Source: Frondihabitans sp. PhB188
Lineage (GTDB): Bacteria > Actinomycetota > Actinomycetes > Actinomycetales > Microbacteriaceae
Assembly (NCBI RefSeq): GCF_003752365.1
Contig: NZ_RJUO01000003.1
Span: forward strand, 1-64,000
Direction: 5' to 3'
DNA: 64,000 bases
Part shown: one piece after another, positions 36,168 through 44,898 of the stretch
How positions within the stretch are numbered: the first letter of the stretch is position 1
Layout: the number at the start of each line of letters is the position of its first letter
Translations under genes and position numbers: made by a program
Notes under the pieces: model-generated
The model's input: the letters and a program-made list of their open reading frames with translations, nothing else
What the model was told of the DNA's origin: nothing
Database searches by the model: none

Positions 36168-36267
36168 CCTTGCACCCCCGGTTGAAGGTGTGAAGGATGT
36201 TGCGCGTGTTCGGTCGGGCGCCTGCTCCCACGGGCGCAGGGCTCAATCGCATCAGAGGCAAGGCGGA

Positions 36268-36303
36268 GCCCCGGGGACGATGGCGGAGCCATGTCCCCGG
36301 GGC
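36268..36303 (-). terminator. Terminator hairpin after rnj
   Basis: GCCCCGGGGAC (36268-36278) pairs with 36293-36303. The loop holds a second stem, ATGGC/GCCAT, so the whole is a long, almost unbroken hairpin. It lies 30 nt past the rnj stop and isolates it from ftsK. Confidence 0.7.
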
Positions 36304-36332
36304 GACGACGCCGCAGGTGAGGTGGGTGAGGC

Positions 36333-38009
36333 CTACGCCGAGATGACCACCGGGACGATCATCGGGCGGCGGCGGTGCTGCGAGTTCACCCAGCGGCCCA
36401 CCGTGCGGCGGACGACCTGGCTGAAGGCGTGCGCGTCGCGGGTGCCGTTCTGCGCGGCCTCGGTGAGCGCCGCGACGATCTTCGGCTTGACGTCGTCGAA
36501 GACCGACTCGTCTTCGGCGAAGCCTCGCGACTGGATCTCCGGCCCCACGACGATAAGGCCGGTCTGCGGATCGATCGCGAGGAAGATGCTGATGAAGCCC
36601 TCTTCGGCGAGAACGCGGCGGTCTTTCAGGTCGGCGTCGGTGATCTCGCCCACGGTCGAGCCGTCGACGTAGACGTAGCCGAGGTCGAGCTGGCCGACGA
36701 CCTTCGCCACACCGTCGCGGAGGTCGACGACGATGCCGTCCTGCCCCGTGATGATGTTCTTCGGGTTGACGCCGGTGCGCTCGGCCAGGGCGGCGTTCGC
36801 GTAGAGGTGACGGTGCTCGCCGTGGACCGGGAGGACGTTCTTCGGGCGCAGGATGTTGTAGCAGTAGAGCAGCTCGCCCGCCGAGGCGTGGCCCGAGACG
36901 TGCACCTTCGCGTTGCCCTTGTGCACGACGTGGGCGCCGAGCTTGGTCAGGCCGTCGATCACGCGGTAGACCGCGTTCTCGTTGCCCGGGATCAGGCTCG
37001 AGGCGAGGATGACGGTATCGCCCTCGCCGATCTCGATCTGGTGCTCGAGGTTGGCCATCCGGGCCAGGACCGCCATCGGCTCGCCCTGCGACCCGGTCGA
37101 CATGTAGACGATGCGGTCGTCGGGGAGGTCTTTGGCCTTCTTCGAGTCGATGAGGACGTTCTCGGGCACCCTGAGGTAGCCGAGGTCGGCCGCGATCGTC
37201 ATGTTGCGGATCATCGAGCGGCCCATGAAAGCGACGCGGCGGCCGTTCATGTGCGCGGCGTCGAGCACCTGCTGCACGCGGTGCACGTGGCTCGAGAAGC
37301 TGGCGACGACGACGCGACGCGGGGCTCGGGCGATGATGTCGTCGAGGACCGGGCCGATGTCGCGCTCGAGAGCGGTGAAGCCGGGCACGTCGGAGTTCGT
37401 CGAGTCGGGCAGGAAGAGGTCGACCCCCTCCTCGCCGAGTCGCGCGAAGGCGCGGAGGTCGGTGATGCGGTTGTCGAGGGGCAGCTGGTCCATCTTGAAG
37501 TCGCCGGTGTGGAGCACCAGGCCGGCCGACGTGCGGATGGCCACGGCCAGAGCGTCGGGGATGGAGTGGTTGACGGCGATGAACTCGAGCTCGAACGGGC
37601 CGAGCTTCTCGATCTGCCCTTCCTTCACGGCGAGCGTGTAGGGCTTGATGCGGTGCTCCTTGAGCTTCGCCTCGACGAGCGCGAGGGTCAGCGTGGAGCC
37701 GAGCAGCGGGATGTCCTGACGGAGGCGCAGGAGGTAGGGCACGGCGCCGATGTGGTCTTCGTGGCCGTGCGTGAGCACGACGCCGAGGATGTCGTCGAGG
37801 CGGTCCTTGATCGGGGTGAAGTCGGGCAGGATCAGGTCGACGCCGGGCTGGTGCTCTTCGGGGAAGAGCACGCCGGCGTCGACGATCAGGAGCTTGCCGT
37901 CGAGTTCGTAGACGGTCATGTTGCGACCGATCTCGCCGAGACCGCCGATCGGGATGACTCGGAGGGTGCCCTTCGCGAGGGCGGGAGGGGACTGGATCGT
38001 TGTGGGCAT
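36333..38009 (-). CDS. rnj: Ribonuclease J
   Basis: RNase J is a metallo-beta-lactamase/beta-CASP nuclease with endo- and 5'-exonuclease activity in mRNA and rRNA processing. The 558-aa protein shows the zinc motif LTHGHEDHIGAVP (about 78-90), the core HTGDFKMDQLP, the beta-CASP segment YMSTGSQGEP, and HASAGELLY. The C-terminal domain is present. ATG at 38009 follows AAGGAAC. It is 59 nt after dapA, with which it is probably co-transcribed, as in many actinobacteria. Confidence 0.95.
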   Translation of the reverse strand: MPTTIQSPPALAKGTLRVIPIGGLGEIGRNMTVYELDGKLLIVDAGVLFPEEHQPGVDLILPDFTPIKDRLDDILGVVLTHGHEDHIGAVPYLLRLRQDIPLLGSTLTLALVEAKLKEHRIKPYTLAVKEGQIEKLGPFELEFIAVNHSIPDALAVAIRTSAGLVLHTGDFKMDQLPLDNRITDLRAFARLGEEGVDLFLPDSTNSDVPGFTALERDIGPVLDDIIARAPRRVVVASFSSHVHRVQQVLDAAHMNGRRVAFMGRSMIRNMTIAADLGYLRVPENVLIDSKKAKDLPDDRIVYMSTGSQGEPMAVLARMANLEHQIEIGEGDTVILASSLIPGNENAVYRVIDGLTKLGAHVVHKGNAKVHVSGHASAGELLYCYNILRPKNVLPVHGEHRHLYANAALAERTGVNPKNIITGQDGIVVDLRDGVAKVVGQLDLGYVYVDGSTVGEITDADLKDRRVLAEEGFISIFLAIDPQTGLIVVGPEIQSRGFAEDESVFDDVKPKIVAALTEAAQNGTRDAHAFSQVVRRTVGRWVNSQHRRRPMIVPVVISA

Positions 38010-38068
38010 GTGTTCCTTGGTGTTCTGGTGTGAGGCCGCGAGCCTCCGGTGTAAGTCGTGGGGCGCGC

Positions 38069-39046
38069 CTAGCGCGTGGTGCCGTGCACCTTCGGGAGCG
38101 CACCGCCGGCGGCCGCATTGCGGTCGGGACGGAACCTCGAGAAGTCGACGCCGGGGATCTCGCCCACGTGCGACAGCTCGTCTTCGATGAGGGCGGCCTC
38201 CGTGTCTTCCGGCCCGACGAGCGGGAGGCGCACGCGGGGGCTCGAGATACGGCCGAGGCCGTGGAGGATGTACTTGGCGGCGACGGTTCCGGGCACGTGG
38301 GTCATGACGGCGCGCACCAGCGGCTCGAGCTGCCTGTGGGCGGCCGTCGCGGTGTGGAGGTCGCCCGCGTTGACCGCGTCGACGATGGTCCGGTACGGGG
38401 CCGCGGCGATGTTGGCGGTGACGCCGATGAGGCCGGTCGCGCCGATGGCCAGGTGCGGCAGCACGTTGGTGTCGTCACCCGAGAAGTAGAGCAGGTCGGT
38501 CTGGTTCAGCACGCGGCTGACCTCGGCGAAGTCGCCCTTCGCGTCTTTGACGCCGACGATGTTCGGGTGCTTGGCGGCGCGCAGGATCGTCTCGTACCGG
38601 ATCGGGACGCCGGTGCGGCCGGGGATGTCGTAGAGCAGCACAGGCAGGTCGGTCGCGTCGGCGATCATGCGGAAGTGCGTGAGGATGCCAGCCTGCGTGG
38701 GCTTGTTGTAGTAGGGCGTGACGATCATGACGCCGTCGGCGCCGGCCTTCTCGCTGGACTTGTAGAGCTGGATCGCGTGCGCGGTCTCGTTCGAGCCGCC
38801 GCCGGTGATGATCTTCGCGCGGCCGGCCGCCACCGACTTGCCGACCTCGACGAGCTTGAGCTTCTCGGGGTCGGTGAGGGTCGAGGTCTCGCCCGTGGTG
38901 CCGGTCACGACGATGCCGTCGGCACCCGCGCTGATGCAGTCGTCGATGTGCTTCTCGACGCCCGGCCAGTCGACTTCACCGTCGGCGGTGAAGGGGGTCA
39001 CGAGAGCGACGAGGACCTGCCCGAAGGGGTTGGAGATGTTCGACAC
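38069..39046 (-). CDS. dapA: 4-hydroxy-tetrahydrodipicolinate synthase
   Basis: DapA condenses pyruvate with aspartate semialdehyde, the first step of the lysine/diaminopimelate branch. The 325-aa (beta/alpha)8 enzyme has GTTGETSTLT (about 48-57, substrate loop), LYDIPGRTGVPI with the catalytic tyrosine, and VGVKDAKGDF with the Schiff-base lysine near 168. GTG at 39046 is exactly 6 nt after TACTCT, without Shine-Dalgarno. A 40-residue extension after the usual end (after LPLVGPEDTEAAL) is moderately long. It is downstream of thyX and upstream of rnj. Confidence 0.95.
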   Translation of the reverse strand: MSNISNPFGQVLVALVTPFTADGEVDWPGVEKHIDDCISAGADGIVVTGTTGETSTLTDPEKLKLVEVGKSVAAGRAKIITGGGSNETAHAIQLYKSSEKAGADGVMIVTPYYNKPTQAGILTHFRMIADATDLPVLLYDIPGRTGVPIRYETILRAAKHPNIVGVKDAKGDFAEVSRVLNQTDLLYFSGDDTNVLPHLAIGATGLIGVTANIAAAPYRTIVDAVNAGDLHTATAAHRQLEPLVRAVMTHVPGTVAAKYILHGLGRISSPRVRLPLVGPEDTEAALIEDELSHVGEIPGVDFSRFRPDRNAAAGGALPKVHGTTR

Positions 39047-39052
39047 CCCTAC

Positions 39053-39058
39053 AGAGTA
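39053..39058 (-). promoter_or_regulatory. -10 element of dapA-rnj (leaderless)
   Basis: TACTCT on the minus strand, then GTAGGG, then the dapA GTG. Confidence 0.6.
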
Positions 39059-39109
39059 TCGGGATCGACGCCCCTCCCCTACCGCCGGGAGGCGACGCGG
39101 CGATCGCCG

Positions 39110-39859
39110 TCAGGGGGCGACGCGGCCGTTCTTCTCGAACGCGGAGTAGGTGAGCGGCATGAGGCCGGCCCAGATGTCTTCCATCTTCTCGGCGCACATC
39201 TCGATCTCGCGCTGCGGGAAGGAGGGGAAGTGCGTGCCCTCGCGCTTGGTGCGCAGGCTGAGGAAGTTCATGAGCGAGCGGGCGTTCACCGTGACGTACA
39301 TCGACGAGTAGATGTTGAGCGGGAGGACGATGCGGGCGACCTCGCGGGCCACGCCGGCCTCGAGCATCTTCTGGTATGCGTCGAAGGCGAGCGTCGACGA
39401 GGCGCGGGTGGCCTCCGACACCAGCTCGTACTGCTCGGGGCTGCCGGGCAAGAAGTCGTAGGCGCCGGGCTTGCCGACCTGCACGAGGTTGCGGTTCTCA
39501 GCGGGCACGTAGAAGACGGGGTTGAGCTCGCGGTAGCGGCCCGACTCCTCGTTGTACGACGCCATGCGGTGCCGCATGAACTCGCGGAACACGAAGATCG
39601 GCGCCTGCACGTAGAAGGTCATGGAGTTGTGCTCGAACGGCGAGCCGTGGCGGTCGCGCATCAGGTAGTTGATGAGGCCCGCGCCCTTGGGGGCGCCGTC
39701 GCTCTCGGGGGCCTGCGCCGACTCGAGCGTCTGCTCGCCCATCGTCGACACGCGCGCGGCGAACAGCACGTCGGAGTCGTGGGCGCTGGAGCGGACGAGC
39801 TCCACCGTCATGTCGCTGCGGAACTCGATCTCGGGTGCGGTGGGGGTCTCATCGGTCAC
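39110..39859 (-). CDS. thyX: FAD-dependent thymidylate synthase
   Basis: ThyX makes dTMP from dUMP with FAD and NADPH, replacing the folate-oxidising ThyA. The 249-aa protein has the diagnostic motif RHRMASYNEESGR (96-108, R-H-R-x7-S), and SMYVTVNARSLMNFLSLR that binds dUMP. Length matches the family. GTG at 39859 is 6 nt after TAGTCT. It sits between dapA and a divergent epimerase gene. Use of ThyX is common in actinobacteria; whether thyA is also present cannot be told here. Confidence 0.96.
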   Translation of the reverse strand: MTDETPTAPEIEFRSDMTVELVRSSAHDSDVLFAARVSTMGEQTLESAQAPESDGAPKGAGLINYLMRDRHGSPFEHNSMTFYVQAPIFVFREFMRHRMASYNEESGRYRELNPVFYVPAENRNLVQVGKPGAYDFLPGSPEQYELVSEATRASSTLAFDAYQKMLEAGVAREVARIVLPLNIYSSMYVTVNARSLMNFLSLRTKREGTHFPSFPQREIEMCAEKMEDIWAGLMPLTYSAFEKNGRVAP

Positions 39860-39865
39860 GCAACG

Positions 39866-39871
39866 AGACTA
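39866..39871 (-). promoter_or_regulatory. -10 element of thyX (leaderless)
   Basis: TAGTCT on the minus strand, then CGTTGC, then the thyX GTG. Confidence 0.6.
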
Positions 39872-39936
39872 CCCGTAGCGGTCGCGGACACGGTCAGCGC
39901 GCCCGCCTAGTGTGAGGGATCGACGAAGGGCAGGCA

Positions 39937-40845
39937 ATGACAGCAGAGCACGGCACAGGACTCACGGTCTTGATAGCGGGGGCATCGGGCCTGATCGGCA
40001 CGGAGGTCGCGAAGCAGGCCCGAGCGAAGGGCCACACGGTCCTCACGCTGGTGCGTCGCCCGACGACGAACCGCGACGAGTTCACCTGGTCGCCGCAGGC
40101 CGGGATCCTCGACTACAACCTGCTCGACCGGGCCGACGCCGTCATCAACCTCTCGGGCGCCTCGCTCTCGAAGCTGCCGTGGACGCGCTCGTACAAAGAC
40201 GAGATCCGCCAGTCCCGGGTCGACGCCACGCACACTCTGGCCGACGCGATGCACCACGCCGCCACGCCGCCGTCGGTGTTCCTGAGCGGCTCGGCCGTAG
40301 GCATCTACGGCGACAGGCCGCTCGACATCCTCACCGAGGAGTCTCCCCGCGGCACCGGCTTCCTCGCCGACGTCGTCTCGGACTGGGAGGCCGAGGCCCA
40401 CCAGGCGCCCGAGGGCACCCGCGTCGCCACGGTCCGCACCGGCATCGTCGTGGGCCCCGGCGGCGCGATGAAGCCGATCCTGGGGCTGACCCGCGCGTTC
40501 CTCGGCTCGCGTCTGGGCAACGGCGCTCAGATCTGGCCGTGGATCAGCCTCCGCGACGAGGCCGCCGCGATCGTCCACCTGCTCACCTCGTCGCTCGAGG
40601 GCCCCGTCAACCTCACCGGCCCGGTCGCGGCGACGAGCGACCGCCTCACGGCTCGCGTCGCCAAGGACCTCGGGCGCCCGTACAAGCTCGCCGTGCCCGA
40701 CTTCGCCATCCGCACCCTGCTGGGCGACGCCGGCCAGGAGATGCTGCTGTCGAGCCAGAAGGTCGTGCCCGAGAAGCTGCTCGCCGACGGCTTCGTCTTC
40801 CGCGACGAGACGGTCGAGAGCGCGCTCGACACCCTCCTGAAGTAG
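39937..40845 (+). CDS. TIGR01777-type NAD-dependent epimerase/dehydratase
   Basis: A 302-aa short-chain dehydrogenase-like protein of the YfcH/SULA type. The NAD(P) loop is VLIAGASGLIGTEVA (11-25), INLSGASLSKLPW follows, and PSVFLSGSAVGIYGDRPLD contains the Y-x-x-x-K-like region. The C-terminus DAGQEMLLSSQKVVPEKLLADGF is characteristic of the group. Its substrate is not known in any bacterium with certainty. ATG at 39937 is preceded by AGGGCAGG; a TAGTGT -10 is at 39908-39913. It is divergent from thyX. Confidence 0.85.
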   Translation: MTAEHGTGLTVLIAGASGLIGTEVAKQARAKGHTVLTLVRRPTTNRDEFTWSPQAGILDYNLLDRADAVINLSGASLSKLPWTRSYKDEIRQSRVDATHTLADAMHHAATPPSVFLSGSAVGIYGDRPLDILTEESPRGTGFLADVVSDWEAEAHQAPEGTRVATVRTGIVVGPGGAMKPILGLTRAFLGSRLGNGAQIWPWISLRDEAAAIVHLLTSSLEGPVNLTGPVAATSDRLTARVAKDLGRPYKLAVPDFAIRTLLGDAGQEMLLSSQKVVPEKLLADGFVFRDETVESALDTLLK

Positions 40846-40888
40846 AGGCAGCAGGCTTTCCCCGCAGGAACTCGGGGCGGTCGCCTTC

Positions 40889-41332
40889 TCAGCGCTCCGC
40901 GCGCCGCAGAGAGAACGACTTCCGCATGGCGCCCCGCGCGCGGCGACGGTCGCCGCAGGCGTCGTACGCCAGGCCCAGGCGGAACCACGCGCGCCAGTCG
41001 TCCGGTGCCTGCTCGACCGCGGTCGCGTAGGCGGGGAATGCCGAGTCGGCCGCCTCGCGCTCGTAGCGCCCCGAGGGCCGCTTCGGCAGGTCGTCGACGG
41101 GAAGCGCGCCCTCGGCGCCGAGCTGGGTGACGATGCGCTCGGTGACGATGCCGAAGCGGAGCTCGTAGAGCAGCGCGACGACTCCGATGACCGGCAGCAC
41201 GAACAGCGCGATGCCGAGGATCACGGCGACGACCTCGCCGGTCAGGATGAACAGGACGGCCCGCTGCGCGACGAGCACGAGGTAGACCACGAGGAGCGCG
41301 CACATCACGAGCGCGGCGATGCGGCCCTTCAC
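40889..41332 (-). CDS. Membrane protein with a TPR-like tail
   Basis: A 147-aa protein with two membrane spans in the first 60 residues (AALVMCALLVVYLVLVAQRAV, VVAVILGIALFVLPVIGVVAL), a cytoplasmic linker and one tetratricopeptide-like helix pair at the C-terminus (about 95-140, AFPAYATAVEQAPDDWRAWFR, LGLAYDACGDRRRARGAMRK). Such proteins commonly follow dapB in Microbacteriaceae; function is unknown. GTG at 41332 overlaps the dapB stop as GTGA. Reading frames continuing upstream are shadows of dapB. Confidence 0.75.
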   Translation of the reverse strand: MKGRIAALVMCALLVVYLVLVAQRAVLFILTGEVVAVILGIALFVLPVIGVVALLYELRFGIVTERIVTQLGAEGALPVDDLPKRPSGRYEREAADSAFPAYATAVEQAPDDWRAWFRLGLAYDACGDRRRARGAMRKSFSLRRAER

Positions 41333-42072
41333 TGCTGAGCGGGCCCCAGCGGCAGGACCTTGTCGAGCCCCACGACCACGCCCTGGATCGACGGGGCCGC
41401 GGCGAGGGCGACGCGGATGCCCTGCTCGTACGCTGTCTGCGACGTCGTGTCGTGCTGCAGCGACAGCGTCTCGCCGGGGCCGCCGAACACGACCTCCTGG
41501 CGGGCCTCGATGCCCGGCAGGCGGAGGCTGTGCACGGGCACGCTGGCGACCTGCTGGCCGCGGGCGCGCTGGTCGACATGGGGGGCGACGACCGGACCGA
41601 GGTCGCGCCTCGCCGCGGCGATGAGCTCGGCGGTGCGGATCGCGGTGCCCGACGGCGAGTCGACCTTGCCGGGGTGGTGGGTCTCGATGATCTCGACGGA
41701 CTCGTAGAAGCGCGCGGCCATGGTGGCGAACGTCGTCGCGAGGACGGACCCGACGGAGAAGTTGGGGACCACGAGGACGCCTGGGCCCGCGACCTCGGCC
41801 ACGATCCTGCGCAGGTCGGCGAGGCGGGGCTCGGACCAGCCCGACGTGCCGACGAGCACCGGGATGCCCGCGCGGACCGCCGTCTCGACGATGCCCGGAC
41901 TCACGGCGGGAACGGTCACGTCGACGACCAGGTCGGCCCCCTCGACGGCGGCCAGGTCGTCGCGCGACGACAGCGCCGCGTGCAGCTCGAGCGAGTCGCT
42001 CTCGTCGATGAGGCGGCGGAAGAGGCCGCCCATTCTTCCGGTGGCTCCGACGACGGCGACGCGAGTTGACAT
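41329..42072 (-). CDS. dapB: 4-hydroxy-tetrahydrodipicolinate reductase
   Basis: DapB reduces the DapA product with NAD(P)H. The 247-aa protein has the Rossmann start VAVVGATGRMGGLFRRL, EIIETHHPGKVDSPSGTA (family signature, about 132-149) and the C-terminal GPGETLSLQHDTTSQ. It lacks the usual extra 20 residues of enterobacterial DapB, as in actinobacteria. ATG at 42072 is exactly 6 nt after TAGGTT. It is divergent from a GNAT gene 36 bp away. Confidence 0.95.
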   Translation of the reverse strand: MSTRVAVVGATGRMGGLFRRLIDESDSLELHAALSSRDDLAAVEGADLVVDVTVPAVSPGIVETAVRAGIPVLVGTSGWSEPRLADLRRIVAEVAGPGVLVVPNFSVGSVLATTFATMAARFYESVEIIETHHPGKVDSPSGTAIRTAELIAAARRDLGPVVAPHVDQRARGQQVASVPVHSLRLPGIEARQEVVFGGPGETLSLQHDTTSQTAYEQGIRVALAAAPSIQGVVVGLDKVLPLGPAQQ

Positions 42073-42078
42073 GCCCCC

Positions 42079-42100
42079 AACCTACCGGGGTCGGTAGCAT
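42079..42100. promoter_or_regulatory. Overlapping divergent promoters of dapB and a GNAT gene
   Basis: TAGGTT on the minus strand (42079-42084) is 6 nt before the dapB ATG. TAGCAT on the plus strand (42095-42100) is 8 nt before the GNAT GTG. The two -10 elements are only 10 bp apart. Confidence 0.5.
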
Positions 42101-42108
42101 CGGTCATC

Positions 42109-42585
42109 GTGACCGAGTACCGAGCCCTGGCCGTCGACGACCCCGAAGCGCACGCCCTCCTGGCGGCGTACTTCGACGAGCGGATCGCGACTTTCCCCGA
42201 CCCGGTCGGCTACACGACGACGTTCCCCGAGCCGGCCGCGTTCGTGCCGCCCGCCGGCGTCTTCCTGGTGGCCGACGTCGAGGGAGCCTCCGGTGTGGCG
42301 TGCGGAGGGATCCGGCGCATCTCGGACGACCCCGACGGCGGCGTGCGCTACGAGGTCAAGCACCTGTACGTCGGGCCGGACGGGCGCGGCCGCGGGCTCG
42401 GCAAGGCGTTCCTGGCCGAGCTGGAGCGGCGCGCACGCGGCTTCGGCGCCGACTGGGCCGTGCTCGACACGAATGCGAGTCTCACGGCCGCGGGCGGGCT
42501 GTACCGGTCGACCGGCTACGAGGACGTCGAGCCCTACAACGACAACCCGAACGCCACCAACTGGTACCGGAAGCCGCTCCGCTAG
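42109..42585 (+). CDS. GNAT-family N-acetyltransferase
   Basis: A 158-aa acetyltransferase of the GNAT fold. Motif A is VKHLYVGPDGRGRGLGKAF (about 82-100, R/Q-x-x-G-x-G/A) where acetyl-CoA binds, followed by LDTNASLTAAGGLYRSTGYEDV, typical of amino-acid or drug-type acetyltransferases. The N-terminus places a P-E-P-A-A-F loop near the substrate site. No partner gene hints at its substrate. GTG at 42109 appears leaderless. It converges on the histidine phosphatase gene, with a repeat element between. Confidence 0.85.
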   Translation: MTEYRALAVDDPEAHALLAAYFDERIATFPDPVGYTTTFPEPAAFVPPAGVFLVADVEGASGVACGGIRRISDDPDGGVRYEVKHLYVGPDGRGRGLGKAFLAELERRARGFGADWAVLDTNASLTAAGGLYRSTGYEDVEPYNDNPNATNWYRKPLR

Positions 42586-42632
42586 GGCGGCTTGCCGGCC
42601 CCCTTTAGCGCCCCTGCGGCAGGCAGCCGGCA

Positions 42633-42666
42633 CACCGGACGACCGAGGCTTGTCCGAGGTCCGGTG
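42633..42666. repeat. Intergenic hairpin repeat, copy A
   Basis: CACCGGAC (42633-42640) pairs with GTCCGGTG (42659-42666). The loop contains CCGAGGCTTGTCCGAG, almost the same as in the element at 45520-45546. Both copies lie between convergent genes. Confidence 0.55.
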
Positions 42667-42690
42667 CGCGGCCGCCCGCCGCCCAATGAG

Positions 42691-43308
42691 TTACAGCGGC
42701 TGCTCGACCGGCAAGCCCGTGCGCAGCTCGACGGGGAGGTGCGCGAGGTCGTTGTGGGTGACGAGCTCCGGCGGCTTGGCCGAGCGCACGCGAATGATCG
42801 TCAGGCCGCCGTTGGCCTGGTTGACACCCATCCAGCGCCAGGCCGGGGCCCCGAACACCTCGCGCACGAACCAGCCGATCACGAAGTTGTGCGTGATGAG
42901 GAGGTCGTGGCGGTCTTCGCGCGCCGGGGTCAGCCACTCGGCGACCGCATCGGCCATCTGCGCCTCGCCGGCCTCGATCTGCTCGCCGGTGACGCCGCCG
43001 TAGAACGGCTTGAAGGCGGCCGGCATGTCGGGGGTCGGCCCGGACGGGATGCAGTCGAAGAGAAGCGTCGAGGGCTCGGGTCGGAGCGCGGGCATCACCT
43101 CGCTCATGATCCGCGCCGTCTCGGCGGCGCCTTCGAGCGGCGAGTGCCACGCGGAGTCGAACGGGACGCCGCCGAGACGCTCGGCGATGGCTCGCGCCTG
43201 ACGCTTGCCCCGCTCGGAGAGCGGGCCGTCGGGCAGGCCGTACTCGGCGTCCTGCTGCTCGCCGTGGCGGACGAAGTAGAGGTAGTGCGACACGAGGGAC
43301 TCTTTCAC
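42691..43308 (-). CDS. Histidine phosphatase (phosphoglycerate mutase-like)
   Basis: A 205-aa member of the histidine phosphatase superfamily. The phosphate-accepting histidine is in YFVRHGEQQ (about 12-20), the second histidine in LITHNFVIGWFV (about 137), with conserved arginines nearby. The substrate cannot be read: such proteins act on phosphosugars, phosphoglycerates or others. It starts with GTG at 43308, overlapping the M16 gene stop as GTGA; GTG five codons later is possible. Co-transcription with the peptidase gene is likely. Confidence 0.85.
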   Translation of the reverse strand: MKESLVSHYLYFVRHGEQQDAEYGLPDGPLSERGKRQARAIAERLGGVPFDSAWHSPLEGAAETARIMSEVMPALRPEPSTLLFDCIPSGPTPDMPAAFKPFYGGVTGEQIEAGEAQMADAVAEWLTPAREDRHDLLITHNFVIGWFVREVFGAPAWRWMGVNQANGGLTIIRVRSAKPPELVTHNDLAHLPVELRTGLPVEQPL

Positions 43309-44678
43309 GAACTGGCCTGCGGCGACGTTGCCGCAGGCTGAACAGCGGAGGTCGGGTCGAAGAGAGCGGGCTCGACATCTCCGACGACCACGGTGGACAG
43401 TACGCCGGCGCGGAGATCGCCGGCGAGGGTTGACACGCTCGCGGGCGTGACCCGCGCCAGCCGCACCAGCGACTCGTCGAGGTCGACGAACTCGCCCGTC
43501 GAGATCTCTGCCCGACCCAGGCGGTTCATGCGCGTGTCGCTGTCTTCGAGCGCCAACGCGGCCGCGCCACCGAGCATGCCGATGGCGCGCTCGAGCTCGA
43601 GGTCGGAGATCCCGTCGGCCGCGAGCCGGTCGAACTCCTCGAGCATCAGCGACGCGACCTCGGCGGCGTTGCGCGGCGCGCAGCCGGCGTAGAGGCCGAA
43701 CAGGCCGGCGTCGGAGTAGCTGGGCGTGAACGAGTAGACCGAGTACGCCAGGCCGCGCTTCTCGCGGATCTCCTGGAAGAGGCGCGACGACATGCCCCCG
43801 CCGAGCACGGCGTTCAGGATGCTGAGGGCGGGGCGGCGCTCGTCGGTGAGCGCGAGGCCGGGCACGCCGAGCAGCACGGTGGCCTGCTCGAGGGGCCGGG
43901 GAACCACCAGCACCGGTCGACCCTGCGTGAGGGCGACGGCATCGGTGCTGCGACGCGGGACGGGCTCGCCTGCCTCGTCGGACCAGCCTGCCGCCTTCAG
44001 CGCCGCCTCGATGCGGGCGACGAGGGCGTCGTGCTCGACGGCGCCGGCGACTGTGATGACGAGATCCTGCGGGCGGTAGTTCGCGCGGTAGTGGCGCACG
44101 ACGTCGTCGCGGGACGCCGCGCGGATCGAGTCGGGCGAGCCGCCGATCGGGCGGCCGAGGGCGTGGTCGCCGAAGACCGACTCGAAGAGGCGCTCGCTGC
44201 CGAGGTCGGCCGCGTCGTCGTCGGCCATCGCGAGCTCATCGAGGATCACGCCGCGCTCGATCTCGAACTCGTCGGGGTCGATCCGAGACGAGATGACCAT
44301 GTCGGCGAGCACGTCGACGGCCATGTCGAGGTCGACGTCGCGCACCTTGGCGTAGTAGCAGGTGTACTCCTTCGCGGTGGCGGCGTTGTGCTCGCCGCCG
44401 ACCGACTCGAAGCTCACCGAGATGTCGAACGCGCTGCGGGTCGGCGTGCCCTTGAACAGGAGGTGCTCGAGGAAGTGCGTGGAACCCCGCTCGCCTTCGC
44501 TCTCGTCACGCGAGCCGACCGCGACCCAGAAGCCCACCGTGGCGCTGCGCGCGCCGGGCATCTGCTCGGAGAGGACGCGCACGCCGGTCGGGAGAATGCT
44601 TCGCCGAACGAGCTCGCCGGCCGTGGCGCGGAAAGAGATGTCGTCGACATCGAGCGGGAGAGGGACGGGACCGTTCAT
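43305..44678 (-). CDS. M16-family zinc metallopeptidase (PqqL/YmxG-type)
   Basis: A 457-aa processing-peptidase-like enzyme. The inverted zinc motif H-x-x-E-H is at His68-Glu71-His72 in STHFLEHLLFKGT, and the distal glutamate is near residue 148. The C-terminal half is the second, inactive M16 domain. Related genes stand right after pnp in many actinobacteria and firmicutes; here two genes (TetR and aldo-keto reductase) and a 430-bp gap separate them. ATG at 44678 is 8 nt after TAGGCT (44687-44692). Its substrate is unknown. Confidence 0.93.
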   Translation of the reverse strand: MNGPVPLPLDVDDISFRATAGELVRRSILPTGVRVLSEQMPGARSATVGFWVAVGSRDESEGERGSTHFLEHLLFKGTPTRSAFDISVSFESVGGEHNAATAKEYTCYYAKVRDVDLDMAVDVLADMVISSRIDPDEFEIERGVILDELAMADDDAADLGSERLFESVFGDHALGRPIGGSPDSIRAASRDDVVRHYRANYRPQDLVITVAGAVEHDALVARIEAALKAAGWSDEAGEPVPRRSTDAVALTQGRPVLVVPRPLEQATVLLGVPGLALTDERRPALSILNAVLGGGMSSRLFQEIREKRGLAYSVYSFTPSYSDAGLFGLYAGCAPRNAAEVASLMLEEFDRLAADGISDLELERAIGMLGGAAALALEDSDTRMNRLGRAEISTGEFVDLDESLVRLARVTPASVSTLAGDLRAGVLSTVVVGDVEPALFDPTSAVQPAATSPQASS

Positions 44679-44730
44679 CGCCTTCGAGCCTACGGGATCG
44701 ATGACACCCGAACTGGGGTACGGAGATTGT

Positions 44731-44756
44731 GGACAGACAGACTCGTCTGTTTGTCC
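44731..44756. promoter_or_regulatory. TetR-type operator
   Basis: A 26-bp palindrome: GGACAGACAGAC, TC, GTCTGTTTGTCC, with 11 of 12 positions paired. It lies 11 bp before a TATATT -10 (44767-44772) of the TetR gene, covering its -35 region, as expected for autorepression. A stretch of about ten C (44849-44858) sits in the leader. Confidence 0.8.
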
Positions 44757-44898
44757 TCCTCTGTGTTATATTGATTTCACTGACCGGTTTCGCCCCTAGC
44801 CGGAACGGGTCAGCGGCAAGTCGGACTTTCGATGTCTGCGCCGTCGTTCCCCCCCCCCCCTCGACGGTTTCCGCCGAAAGTCCTTGAGGAGCCACGCT

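Noticed and set aside
32850-36185. 1111-codon plus-strand reading frame opposite ftsK
   Set aside because: It is antisense to ftsK and pgsA with no recognisable motif; the codon-position bias of ftsK creates it.
44849-44858. Poly-C tract as a sequencing error
   Set aside because: It is outside any coding frame, so cannot be judged; I keep it as a possible slippage site only.
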